A DNA stretch of 27,820 nt from an uncultured Eubacteriales bacterium (GTDB lineage: Bacteria > Bacillota > Clostridia > Peptostreptococcales > Anaerovoracaceae): contig CADBSL010000076.1 of assembly GCA_902797345.1 (NCBI GenBank), positions 1 through 27,820 on the forward strand, in the 5' to 3' direction. This document shows positions 1-7,059 of this stretch, piece after piece. Every line of letters begins with the position of its first letter. Position 1 is the stretch's first letter. Under the pieces are notes generated by a model. That model was not told the origin of the DNA. It made no database searches and saw only the letters and a list, made by a program, of their open reading frames with translations. The translations under genes were made by a program, and so were the position numbers.

Positions 1-1
1 C

Positions 2-892
2 CCCATGGCAGTCTGCATCGCCTCTGTATCCCTGGATCACATGGATTATCTGGGCAATACTTCGGCAGAGATCGCCTGGGAAAAGGCAGGGATCCTCAAA
101 CCCGGCGTGCCGCTGGTCTATGCATCTGAAGATCCGGACGTGATCCGGGTGCTGGAGGGGAAAGCCTCGGTAGTCGGTGCTCCGGTCTATCATATGCGGA
201 AGGAGAAGATCCATATCCGTGAGGATGCGGAAGATGGAGTGGGTTTTGATGCGGAGCTGGAAGGGAAGACCTTCACCGGATTGAAGACCGGGATGCCGGG
301 AGAACACCAGGCCATGAATGCCTTCTGCGCCCTCCAGATCCTTCGCCTTCTGGAACAGCTTCAGGGATTCTGCATCCCGGAGAAAGCCCTGAAAACGGGC
401 CTGAGAGAGGCGAAACAACCCGGGAGGATCGAAGTGTTGAATACCGATCCCACCATCGTTCTGGACGGCTCTCACAATGCAGACAGCGTGAAGGCCCTGT
501 GCGACTGGGTCCATGGCCGCTTCCGGCGGGAAGACCGGCTGCTGGTGGTCACAGGGGTTTTGAAGGATAAGGAATATGAGAAGATCGCCGGGATGCTGGC
601 GGAGATCGCATACGATCTGATCGTGACGGAGCCCGACAGCCCCCGAAAGCTGTCAGCCGGGGAGTACAGCGCCGTTTTGCAGCAAAAAGGAGCCGATCCG
701 AAACACGTGGAGATCTGCCGGGATCCCCAGTCAGCAGCAGAAAAAGCCCTCGAAAAACTGTCGAAGAAAAATGACGAAAATATTTTTTACAGGGGATTGA
801 TTTTTACCGGCTCCTTGTATATGATAGGGAAGGTCAGAAAGACCTTAAAACGATTATTGAATGACGGAGGTATGAAATATGTCCGCAAATAA
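2..892 (+). CDS. folC: Folylpolyglutamate synthase / dihydrofolate synthase, C-terminal part (5' end outside window)
   Basis: Mur-ligase-type enzyme that adds glutamate to folates (and often to dihydropteroate) with ATP in the cytoplasm. The window opens inside the gene: the frame is open from base 2, and the first residues align with the middle of FolC, so roughly the first 130 residues, including the ATP P-loop, are missing. Seen here: the SLDHMDYLGNT motif near the start, EIAWEKAGILKPGVP just after it, PGRIEVL, and LDGSHN at the head of the C-terminal Mur-ligase domain, matching the family's DGAHN. The ATG at base 5 is internal to the family alignment and is not the true start. The 3' end overlaps the next gene by 14 bases, so the two are probably co-transcribed. 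The family call is firm; whether the enzyme is bifunctional cannot be told. Confidence 0.93.
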   Translation, partial: PMAVCIASVSLDHMDYLGNTSAEIAWEKAGILKPGVPLVYASEDPDVIRVLEGKASVVGAPVYHMRKEKIHIREDAEDGVGFDAELEGKTFTGLKTGMPGEHQAMNAFCALQILRLLEQLQGFCIPEKALKTGLREAKQPGRIEVLNTDPTIVLDGSHNADSVKALCDWVHGRFRREDRLLVVTGVLKDKEYEKIAGMLAEIAYDLIVTEPDSPRKLSAGEYSAVLQQKGADPKHVEICRDPQSAAEKALEKLSKKNDENIFYRGLIFTGSLYMIGKVRKTLKRLLNDGGMKYVRK

Positions 893-1784
893 TGTTGTGT
901 TGTTATACAACAGTCATTCCGGGAAGAAGACCTTTGCTTCCCACCTGGATACGATCATCGGTCGGTTCCAGGATGCCGGGCTACAGATCATTCCCTTTAA
1001 AATCACCCGGGAACCGGAGCCCATTGCAGCATTCCTGGATTCACTGGATAAGGATTCCGTATCAAAAGTACTGATCGCCGGCGGAGATGGTTCGGTGGAT
1101 ATCTGCATCAATGCCATGGTCCAGGCGGATTACCACGCACCGATCGCGATCCTGCCTACGGGCACAGCCAACGACATGGCTCATCACCTGGAGATCCCCA
1201 CCTCACTGGACGGGATGCTGAGGATCGCCATGAGCAACTACACGATCCCTCTGGATATCGGGGAGATCAACGGAAAGTATTTCGTGAATGAAGCCAGTCT
1301 GGGTTCCATCATCGAAGTCAGCCAGAAAACAGACCAGCGGGTCAAGAACACCCTGGGTATGCTGGGCTATTATCTTCAGGGGATCCAGATGATCCCGGAG
1401 ATCAAACCCTTTAACGTAAAAGTGACGATCGACGGAGAGACCTCCGAGAAGAAGATTTTCATGATGTTCATCATGAACGGCAGTGTGATCGGCGGGTTTA
1501 AGGATGTTTCCCCGAAAGCTTCGGTCCATGACGGGAAGCTGGATGTGCTGATCTTCAAGGATTGCCCACCGCTGGAGTTCCTGAATACCGTCAATCTTTT
1601 CCTTCGCAGGACCCACTTCAAAAGCCCTTATGTGGAGTTTATCCGCACGGACAACGTCCTGATCGAGACGGAAAAGAAGAATACCGGCGTCGATATCGAT
1701 GGAGAAAAAGGGCCGGAATTCCCGCTGAATATCCGCATGTTGAAAGAACGTTTTCGGATCTGTGTGCATACAGCGATTCGATAA
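879..1784 (+). CDS. Diacylglycerol kinase family lipid kinase (DagK/YegS/BmrU type)
   Basis: Predicted soluble or membrane-associated kinase that phosphorylates diacylglycerol or a related lipid with ATP, a step in phospholipid recycling. At 301 residues it has the usual length of the family. The N-terminal catalytic domain shows the nucleotide-binding GGDGS at residues 68-72 and PTGTANDMA from residue 93; the C-terminal beta-sandwich contains FVNEASLGS and the late VDIDGEKGPEFP. The start is the ATG inside the end of folC, with GGAGG eight bases upstream, which supports translational coupling. A stem-loop with a T tract follows, so the unit ends here. The exact lipid substrate cannot be read from the sequence. 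Confidence 0.9.
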   Translation: MSANNVVLLYNSHSGKKTFASHLDTIIGRFQDAGLQIIPFKITREPEPIAAFLDSLDKDSVSKVLIAGGDGSVDICINAMVQADYHAPIAILPTGTANDMAHHLEIPTSLDGMLRIAMSNYTIPLDIGEINGKYFVNEASLGSIIEVSQKTDQRVKNTLGMLGYYLQGIQMIPEIKPFNVKVTIDGETSEKKIFMMFIMNGSVIGGFKDVSPKASVHDGKLDVLIFKDCPPLEFLNTVNLFLRRTHFKSPYVEFIRTDNVLIETEKKNTGVDIDGEKGPEFPLNIRMLKERFRICVHTAIR

Positions 1785-1808
1785 AAGCAAAAGATTTTCA
1801 ATCACCGG

Positions 1809-1855
1809 ACTCTGCTGTATCATCCGTATAAGTGCTGAATGCAGCAGAGTTTTTT
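1809..1855 (+). terminator. Rho-independent terminator after the lipid kinase gene
   Basis: A 9-bp perfect stem (ACTCTGCTG at 1809-1817 with CAGCAGAGT at 1842-1850) is followed directly by a run of T. The loop is long (24 bases); a shorter alternative hairpin TGCTG/CAGCA exists inside it. Its position between two same-strand genes separates the folC unit from the transporter gene. Confidence 0.75.
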
Positions 1856-1877
1856 ATTACAGAGAAGAGAGTGTATT

Positions 1878-2819
1878 ATGTTTCTTGCGAAAGACAGTTT
1901 CGTGAAAGGGGCCTTCCTGTCGGCTTTGGGCGGGGTGTGCTGGGCCCTGTCCGGCACCTTCGGTCAGTATCTGTTTGAGGTAGGGGGATTCGACGCGGTG
2001 TGGCTCACCACCGTGCGGCTGTTGGCTGCCGGCGTCATCATGCTGGCCATTTCCTTTGCCAAAAAAGGGAGAAGCACCGTCTTTCTTTGGAAGGAAAGGC
2101 TGGACCGGATCGAGCTTTTATTATACGGACTATTGGGGATGGCCGGTGTCCAGATCACCTATTTCGGCGCCATCCAGTTCTCCAATGCCGCCACCGGTAC
2201 CCTGATCCAGTATACCGGTTCGGTCATCATCGTGATCTACGTGGCCCTTCGGGCCTTCCATCTGCCCAATAAATCCGAAATGATCGCAGTGCTTTTGGCA
2301 GTCGGCGGATTATTCCTTTTGTCGACTCACGGAGATATCCACACACTGGTTTTTTCCAGGAACGCATTGATCGTCGGTTTGATGTCAGCGGTTTTGATGG
2401 CCTTTTATTCTCTGGAGCCCCGGCGGCTCCTGCACAAGTTCGATACTCTCCGGGTCAATGGCTGGGGAATGATGCTGGGAGGGATCCTCATGTTCTTCAT
2501 CCGTCAGCCCTGGGAACTGGGAGGAGGCACGCTGGACTTCAAATGTCTGTTGGCCACCGGAGGGGTCGTCCTCTTTGGGACCATCCTGTCCTTCTTCTTC
2601 TTTATGGAAGGGGTTCGGATCATCGGTTCGGATCTGGCTGTGTTATATGCTGCGGTAGAACCGTTGACGGCCGCCATCGTCGGCATCCTTTGGTTCGGCA
2701 TCCCCTTTGGTCTGATCGATTGGATCGGCGCCGCCATGATCGTATCGACGGTATTCATCATATCCCTGGCGCCCAGGTGGGGGAAGGGGAAATACGGAAG
2801 CGGCGAGCCAGAAGCTTGA
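1878..2819 (+). CDS. EamA/DMT-superfamily membrane transporter
   Basis: Inner-membrane permease of the drug/metabolite transporter superfamily, in the ten-helix EamA arrangement (two repeats of five helices). Substrate unknown; family members export amino acids, metabolites or toxic compounds. The 313-residue product is almost entirely hydrophobic. GVCWALSGTFGQYLF near the N terminus and the second-repeat LAVLYAAVEPLTAAIVG near the C terminus are typical EamA signatures. An in-frame TTG upstream at 1839 would place the start inside the terminator hairpin, so the ATG at 1878 is preferred, although its ribosome binding site (GAGAAGAGAG) is only moderate. The last codons run into a short tandem repeat. 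Monocistronic, bounded by terminators on both sides. Confidence 0.9.
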   Translation: MFLAKDSFVKGAFLSALGGVCWALSGTFGQYLFEVGGFDAVWLTTVRLLAAGVIMLAISFAKKGRSTVFLWKERLDRIELLLYGLLGMAGVQITYFGAIQFSNAATGTLIQYTGSVIIVIYVALRAFHLPNKSEMIAVLLAVGGLFLLSTHGDIHTLVFSRNALIVGLMSAVLMAFYSLEPRRLLHKFDTLRVNGWGMMLGGILMFFIRQPWELGGGTLDFKCLLATGGVVLFGTILSFFFFMEGVRIIGSDLAVLYAAVEPLTAAIVGILWFGIPFGLIDWIGAAMIVSTVFIISLAPRWGKGKYGSGEPEA

Positions 2820-2829
2820 AGCTTGAAGC
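2811..2829 (+). repeat. Short tandem repeat GAAGCTT spanning the stop codon
   Basis: The 7-base unit GAAGCTT occurs about 2.7 times in a row and contains the TGA stop of the transporter gene, so unit number would alter the last one or two residues and the stop position. Confidence 0.6.
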
Positions 2830-2843
2830 AAAAGGGTATAACA

Positions 2844-2873
2844 AAAGGAACGGTGATGTTCAACCGTTCCTTT
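2844..2873 (+). terminator. Rho-independent terminator after the EamA transporter gene
   Basis: An 11-bp perfect stem (AAAGGAACGGT at 2844-2854 with ACCGTTCCTTT at 2863-2873) has an 8-base loop. The stem ends in TTT and is followed by ATTGTTT. It is symmetric enough to act in both directions, but lies about 120 bases past the end of the opposing DUF1846 gene. Confidence 0.8.
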
Positions 2874-2879
2874 ATTGTT

Positions 2880-2996
2880 TCGATATTCAGCTCCCTGCTG
2901 CCAGCTCTAAACTCCGAGCTCCTCACTCCCAATCGTCATCCTGAGCGAAACGAAGGATCTTTTTTCATCTTCAGACTTCAGTCTTAAGACTATAGA
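2880..2996. other. Intergenic repetitive stretch between two convergent genes
   Basis: The non-coding tail between the transporter terminator and the DUF1846 stop codon is built from short echoing words: AGCTC-type repeats (2888-2925), the palindromic element, then repeated AGACT/AGTCT words that include the perfect 12-base palindrome AGTCTTAAGACT at 2980-2991. No ORF with a ribosome binding site was found in it. Confidence 0.5.
2934..2960. repeat. Dispersed-type intergenic palindromic element (CATCCTGAGCGAA...AAGGATC)
   Basis: The 27 bases begin CGTCATCCTGAGCGAA and end GAAGGATCT, with ATCCT and AGGAT as inverted arms around GAGCGAAACGA, followed by a T run. From memory, near-identical strings are scattered between genes in many unrelated bacterial genomes. 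Whether it is a mobile-like repeat, an RNA element or a terminator for either strand is not decided by this one copy. Confidence 0.45.
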
Positions 2997-4508
2997 CTAC
3001 ACATAAAACAGATTCTGGGACTGGAAGACCGGGTCACAGGTACAGTCGATCCCCAGATCCAGCAGAGCCATTTCCGTGTTTTTGTTCATTAATACAGTGC
3101 TGTGGGCCTTGCAGTCTCTCAGGAGAGACAGCTTTTCCAGCGCCAGCTGCGCGGTGGGGTTGGTGGCCGCGCAGATGGTCAGTGCGATCAGCATTTCCCC
3201 CAGATCCAACGTCGCCTGGTCCTTCCGGCGGACATTGCACTTGAGATACTGGATCGGATCCAGTACGACCGGCGAGATCAGATGAAGTTCATCCGCCAGC
3301 CCGGCCAGTTCCTTGATCCCGTTCAGGATGCAGGCAGAGGCTGCATCCATGACCTTGGAGCTTTTGCCGGTAACGATGGCGCCGTCAGGCAGCTCCAGCG
3401 CCATGACAGAGATCTGATTGTTTTCGTCGATGGATTTGTTTTCCTGTTCCGCCTTTTCCCGGGCCGGCACCACGACCTTTCGGTCTTCCTCCCGGAGATT
3501 GTAGTCGTCCATCAAAAGCTTCGCTTTATCCAATGCTTCTGCCGTCAGCTTGCCCACCTTATAATCGCACTTGGCGATCAAATAGCGGCGGATGATCTCC
3601 TGAAGGGAAGCCTCCCGGACCACTTCATCGTCGGTGATGGCGAATCCTACCCGGTTGACACCCATATCGGTCGGAGACTGATAAACGGATTCTTCGCCGG
3701 TGATCCTCTCGATGATCCGCTTGATCACCGGGAACATTTCCAGATCCCGGTTATAGTTCACCGCTTTGACGCCGTGGGCCTCCAGGTGGAAGGAGTCGAT
3801 CATGTTCACATCGTTCAGGTCGATGGTGGCGGCTTCGTATGCGGCGTTGAGAGGGTGCTTCAGCGGTATATTCCATACCGGGAAGGTCTCGAATTTTGAA
3901 TAAGCCACTTTCCGGCCCAGCTTATTTTCATGGTAGAGCTGGCTCAGGCAGGTGGCCAGTTTCCCGCTCCCGGGGCCGGGGCCGGTGACCGCTACGATGG
4001 GCTTTGTGGTGACGATGTAAGGGTTGGCACCGTAGCCTTCGTCGCTGACGATCTTTTCCACATCCGTGGGGTAGCCGGCGGTCTTTTTGTGAGTATATAC
4101 TTTGATATTCCGTCTCAGGAGCTTGGTGATGAACGCATCCGTCGCCGGGTGAGGAGTATAGCGGGTGATGACCACGCTGTTGACACTGAGCTCGTAACTG
4201 CGGAAATCATCGATCAGTTTCAGGACTTCCGCATCATATGTGATCCCAAAATCGTGGCGGGTCTTGTTCCGCTCGATATCGCCGGAGTAGATGCATATAA
4301 TGATCTCCAGCTGGTCCTTCAGACGGGACAGAAGTTTGATCTTCGCATTTTCGTCAAAGCCGGGCAGGACCCGCTTGGCGTGTTTGTCGTAGATCAGTTT
4401 TCCCCCGAATTCGATGTACAGACGCTGTCCGTCGTTAATGCGCTCCAGAATGTATTTGGATTGTTCCTCCAAATACTTTTCCGGATCAAATCCCCGTTTT
4501 CCGCTCAT
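2997..4508 (-). CDS. DUF1846 (UPF0371) family protein of unknown function
   Basis: A 503-residue cytoplasmic protein, full length for the DUF1846 family, whose biochemical role is not established to my knowledge. The opening GFDPEKYLEEQSKYILERI and the interior region around SGDIERNKTRHDFGITYD are family hallmarks. A glycine-rich GPGPGSGKL at residues 176-184 resembles a P-loop, but has Leu where Walker A has Thr or Ser. Two ATGs lie six bases apart: GGGAGG sits only 2 bases before the first (4514) and 8 bases before the second (4508), so the second is preferred. The gene has its own promoter and faces away from the HTH gene; its 3' end meets the repetitive intergenic stretch. No operon partner gives a functional clue. 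Confidence 0.88.
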   Translation of the reverse strand: MSGKRGFDPEKYLEEQSKYILERINDGQRLYIEFGGKLIYDKHAKRVLPGFDENAKIKLLSRLKDQLEIIICIYSGDIERNKTRHDFGITYDAEVLKLIDDFRSYELSVNSVVITRYTPHPATDAFITKLLRRNIKVYTHKKTAGYPTDVEKIVSDEGYGANPYIVTTKPIVAVTGPGPGSGKLATCLSQLYHENKLGRKVAYSKFETFPVWNIPLKHPLNAAYEAATIDLNDVNMIDSFHLEAHGVKAVNYNRDLEMFPVIKRIIERITGEESVYQSPTDMGVNRVGFAITDDEVVREASLQEIIRRYLIAKCDYKVGKLTAEALDKAKLLMDDYNLREEDRKVVVPAREKAEQENKSIDENNQISVMALELPDGAIVTGKSSKVMDAASACILNGIKELAGLADELHLISPVVLDPIQYLKCNVRRKDQATLDLGEMLIALTICAATNPTAQLALEKLSLLRDCKAHSTVLMNKNTEMALLDLGIDCTCDPVFQSQNLFYV

Positions 4509-4603
4509 TGCCATAACCTCCCTTATTCCTTTTCTCCTTACGAAAGGCCGTCAGAACGACCATTTAATTATTTTAATCGAAATCCACATCAATGTACAGG
4601 AAT

Positions 4604-4633
4604 ATTTTATCATACTTTTCTAGATAATTACAA
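4604..4633 (-). promoter_or_regulatory. Predicted promoter for the DUF1846 gene
   Basis: Read on the minus strand: TTGTAA (4633-4628), 18-base spacer, then TAAAAT (4609-4604) preceded by TGA, giving an extended -10. It leaves a 5' leader of about 90 bases. The -35 boxes of this promoter and the plus-strand promoter are only 7 bases apart, back to back. Confidence 0.55.
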
Positions 4634-4640
4634 TTATTTA

Positions 4641-4669
4641 TTGACAGATCGGGCAGAATAAATTATAGT
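4641..4669 (+). promoter_or_regulatory. Near-consensus sigma-A promoter for the small HTH gene
   Basis: TTGACA (4641-4646) matches the -35 consensus exactly and, after 17 bases, TATAGT (4664-4669) matches five of six -10 bases. The surroundings are very AT-rich. This is the best constitutive-looking promoter in the window, so the small downstream gene pair may be well transcribed. Confidence 0.8.
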
Positions 4670-4718
4670 AATAATTACATAATATAACAATAATGAGAAT
4701 ATAAAGGAGGGAGTAGGA

Positions 4719-5093
4719 GTGGAGTGGAACAGGATCCTTCAGGAATACGAACAAAGCCGAAGTCGGATCTCCCGGAAGATCGGCGAAGAAACGAACGAAG
4801 AAGAAAAAGAGATGCTCCGGGAAATGTATGAACAACTGACCGAGGATATCCGCTCAGTACGAAAAAATTCTTTGGACGAACTGCAGATCTTTCTGGATCA
4901 GTACGGGGAAGAACTGTTGACGCCCCGGCAGATGCAGGTACTGACGCTAAGGGCCCGGGGACTGTCGATGAGCCGGATCGGAACGGAATTGGGGATCTCC
5001 AAAACCGCCGTGCAAAAGTCGATCCGTCTCAGCGAGAAGAAGATCCGAGACTTTTCGGAAGACCGGGGAGGTGTGGCAGCCTATGTATCTTGA
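4719..5093 (+). CDS. Small sigma-region-4-like helix-turn-helix protein
   Basis: A 124-residue protein with a charged, probably coiled-coil N-terminal half (about residues 5-60, rich in Glu, Lys and Arg) and a C-terminal HTH (about 67-115). The HTH runs LTPRQMQVLTLRARGLS, then MSRIGTELGISKTAVQ, resembling region 4 of sigma-70 factors and the LuxR fold. There is no region 2, so it is not a complete sigma factor; a DNA-binding regulator is the likely role. Start is GTG at 4719, with AAAGGAGGG ending 7 bases upstream, behind a near-consensus promoter. It overlaps the next small ORF by 11 bases. Similar small sigma-like proteins occur on phages and conjugative elements, but nothing else mobile is visible nearby. 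Confidence 0.7.
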   Translation: MEWNRILQEYEQSRSRISRKIGEETNEEEKEMLREMYEQLTEDIRSVRKNSLDELQIFLDQYGEELLTPRQMQVLTLRARGLSMSRIGTELGISKTAVQKSIRLSEKKIRDFSEDRGGVAAYVS

Positions 5094-5304
5094 GGAGTAC
5101 ATCCGAAGTGCCTTACCGGAGGCGGAAAGCGGGCCCCCTGTGGCCGTAAAGGGTAAGGCGGAGGGCCTGGATCGGTTGACTGACGACCCGAGTCTGCAGT
5201 CACTGTGGGGGATCTTCCAGGAGCCCAAAGGACAGGCGGAGATCCGACGGATCGCCCGAAGAGAGAACGGAGGATCTCACTGGATTTTTGAAATAGAGTA
5301 TTGA
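5083..5304 (+). CDS. Small hypothetical protein coupled to the HTH gene
   Basis: I do not recognise this 73-residue product. It begins MYLEEYIRSALPEAE, is acidic at the N terminus and mixed-charged at the C terminus (EIRRIARRENGG), and shows no signal peptide, membrane segment or cysteine. A GTG twelve bases upstream (5071) is in frame but sits on the GGGGAGG ribosome binding site, so the ATG at 5083 is preferred, overlapping the end of the HTH gene. The strict overlap and shared strand suggest it works with the HTH protein, perhaps as a partner or modulator, but that is inference only. Its last codons overlap the -35 box of the acyl carrier protein promoter. Confidence 0.55.
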   Translation: MYLEEYIRSALPEAESGPPVAVKGKAEGLDRLTDDPSLQSLWGIFQEPKGQAEIRRIARRENGGSHWIFEIEY

Positions 5305-5328
5305 TTTGCCCTGCGAATTATGTATAAT
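5301..5328 (+). promoter_or_regulatory. Predicted promoter for the acyl carrier protein gene
   Basis: TTGATT (5301-5306), 16-base spacer, TATAAT (5323-5328) gives a strong sigma-A-like promoter starting in the last codons of the upstream ORF, with a leader of about 30 bases before the ACP gene's GAAGGGAG ribosome binding site. Confidence 0.75.
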
Positions 5329-5363
5329 ACCCTTTAGGATGACACTCGAAGGGAGATGGAAGA

Positions 5364-5588
5364 ATGATTGAACAAATCAAAGAGTATATGGTCACCAATT
5401 TCCAGATCGATGAATCCGCCATCAAGCCGGATGCTCACCTGATCGATGATCTGCAGTTGACCAGCCTGGATATTATGGACATCGCCATGTATATCGAAGA
5501 CGAATTCGGTATCGTACTGGACGAAGAAGATCTTGCGGACGTGTCCACGGTGCAGTCCTTTGTGGAACTGCTGGAAAAACAGGAATAA
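5364..5588 (+). CDS. Acyl carrier protein
   Basis: A 74-residue acidic four-helix protein that carries acyl chains on a 4'-phosphopantetheine arm. The modified serine is Ser34 in DLQLTSLDIMDIA; the family's usual Asp before it (DSL) is Thr here. Helix 2 (IAMYIEDEFGIVLDEEDL) carries the acidic face that docks fatty-acid synthesis enzymes. GAAGGGAG precedes the ATG. The gene stands alone with its own promoter and terminator rather than beside fab genes. It may be the housekeeping ACP or a second, specialised carrier; with no neighbouring synthase the sequence cannot tell, and no gene symbol is assigned. Confidence 0.9.
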   Translation: MIEQIKEYMVTNFQIDESAIKPDAHLIDDLQLTSLDIMDIAMYIEDEFGIVLDEEDLADVSTVQSFVELLEKQE

Positions 5589-5608
5589 GACATCCACTAT
5601 TGACCTGA

Positions 5609-5634
5609 AGCCTGCGTAAACCGCAGGCTCTTTT
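5609..5634 (+). terminator. Rho-independent terminator after the ACP gene
   Basis: An 8-bp GC-rich perfect stem (AGCCTGCG at 5609-5616 with CGCAGGCT at 5622-5629) has a 5-base loop and is followed by CTTTTATT. Confidence 0.85.
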
Positions 5635-5646
5635 ATTGAAATAATG

Positions 5647-5676
5647 TTAGGATAATAGGTCGGAGTATGATATAAT
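5647..5676 (+). promoter_or_regulatory. Predicted extended -10 promoter for the miaB-mutSL operon
   Basis: TGATATAAT (5668-5676) is a perfect extended -10. The -35 region (TTAGGA, 5647-5652, 18-base spacer) is weak. A leader of about 35 bases follows before the miaB TTG start. It is the only good promoter found for the next six genes. Confidence 0.6.
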
Positions 5677-5715
5677 TTAAATTTAAGGAATAGTTAATAT
5701 TAAGGAGAGAATCTA

Positions 5716-7059
5716 TTGAGAGAGAAGTTTTATCATATCATGACTTTCGGGTGCCAGATGAATGAACATGATTCGGAGATCATGGCCGGACTGCTGGAGA
5801 ATATGGGCTACCGGGAGGCGCCCAAGCGATCGGATGCGGACATTATCCTCATCAACACCTGCAGCATCCGGGAAAATGCGGACAAACGGTTCTTCGGCAG
5901 CCTGGGGCAGCTGAAGCGGCTCCACCGGGAAAAGCCCGGGATGATCGTGGGGGTCTGCGGGTGTATGATGCAGCAGGAACACATCATCGATGCCATCAAA
6001 AAGAAATACAGCTGGGTGGATCTGGTGTTCGGGACCCACAATATCCATGAGCTGCCTGAACTCATCACCCAAATACTCAATGAACGGCAGAAGGTCGTTT
6101 CGGTGTGGCAGGAGCACCGGGGGATCTTCGAAGGGCTTCCGGCCAAACGCCGGTATCCCTTTAAGGCCTTTGTGAATATCACGTACGGGTGCAATAACTT
6201 CTGCACGTATTGCATCGTTCCCTATACCCGGGGACGGGAGCGGAGCCGCCGGCCGGAGGATATCCTGAAAGAGATCCGTGAACTGGCGGACAGCGGTGTC
6301 CGGGAAGTGATGCTGCTGGGGCAGAACGTGAATTCCTATGGTCTGGCAGACGGTTTCGACATGGATTTTGCTGACCTGATCTACGCGGTGAACGAGATCG
6401 AAGGGATCGAACGGATCCGGTTCATGACCTCACACCCCAAGGATCTGTCGGACAAACTGATCGGTGCTTACCGGGATTGTGAAAAGCTGGCCTGCCACAT
6501 CCATCTTCCGGTACAGGCCGGGAGCGACCGAGTGCTGAAGAGAATGAATCGAAAATATACCAGGGGATCATACCTGGAACTGATCAGAAAGCTTCGGGAG
6601 GCCACAGAGGGCCGGATCGCCATTACCACCGACATCATCGTGGGGTTCCCCGGGGAGACCGAAGAGGATTTCCGGGAAACCCTGTCCCTGATGGAAGAAG
6701 TCAAATACGACTCCGCCTTCACCTTCCTGTATTCCCCCAGACCCGGTACGCCGGCGGCGGAGTATGAGGACCAGATCCCGGAACCGGTGAAGCATGACCG
6801 CTTTGAGCGGATGAGGGAGATCCTGGACGAGGGAATGGCGGAGAACAACGCAGTCTATGAGGGACGGATCGAAAAAGTGCTGGTGGAAGGCCCCAGCCGA
6901 AAGAATCGCAAAACCCTGACGGGTCGGACAGAATCCATGAAGATCGTGAATTTTGAAGGACGGCCGGAAATGATCGGCCAGATCGTCCCTGTGAGGATCA
7001 CCGAGGCAAAGACCTACAGCCTGGTGGGAGAGGTGATGGAATGGGATACACGCCAATGA
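5716..7059 (+). CDS. miaB: tRNA-2-methylthio-N6-dimethylallyladenosine synthase MiaB
   Basis: Radical-SAM methylthiotransferase that turns i6A37 of tRNAs reading UNN codons into ms2i6A37, using two [4Fe-4S] clusters. The 447-residue product has the full three-part layout: an N-terminal UPF0004 domain with cluster cysteines C13 (FGCQMN), C49 (NTCSIREN) and C83 (CGCM); the radical-SAM CxxxCxxC at C159, C163 and C166 (CNNFCTYC); and a C-terminal TRAM domain. The start is TTG at 5716, with AAGGAG 8 bases upstream; no in-frame ATG precedes the essential FGCQMN motif except Met9, which would crowd it. It heads the operon and overlaps mutS by 19 bases. Its substrate-making partner, miaA, is three genes downstream in the same unit. 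Confidence 0.97.
   Translation: MREKFYHIMTFGCQMNEHDSEIMAGLLENMGYREAPKRSDADIILINTCSIRENADKRFFGSLGQLKRLHREKPGMIVGVCGCMMQQEHIIDAIKKKYSWVDLVFGTHNIHELPELITQILNERQKVVSVWQEHRGIFEGLPAKRRYPFKAFVNITYGCNNFCTYCIVPYTRGRERSRRPEDILKEIRELADSGVREVMLLGQNVNSYGLADGFDMDFADLIYAVNEIEGIERIRFMTSHPKDLSDKLIGAYRDCEKLACHIHLPVQAGSDRVLKRMNRKYTRGSYLELIRKLREATEGRIAITTDIIVGFPGETEEDFRETLSLMEEVKYDSAFTFLYSPRPGTPAAEYEDQIPEPVKHDRFERMREILDEGMAENNAVYEGRIEKVLVEGPSRKNRKTLTGRTESMKIVNFEGRPEMIGQIVPVRITEAKTYSLVGEVMEWDTRQ

Noticed and set aside
1839..1877. Upstream start for the EamA transporter
   Set aside because: It would begin inside the terminator hairpin of the preceding gene and adds no conserved residues.
3102..4661. Long plus-strand open frames (3102-3899, 3930-4661) opposite the DUF1846 gene
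   Set aside because: They are antisense shadows of a recognisable family; their translations are low-complexity, without domains or ribosome binding sites.
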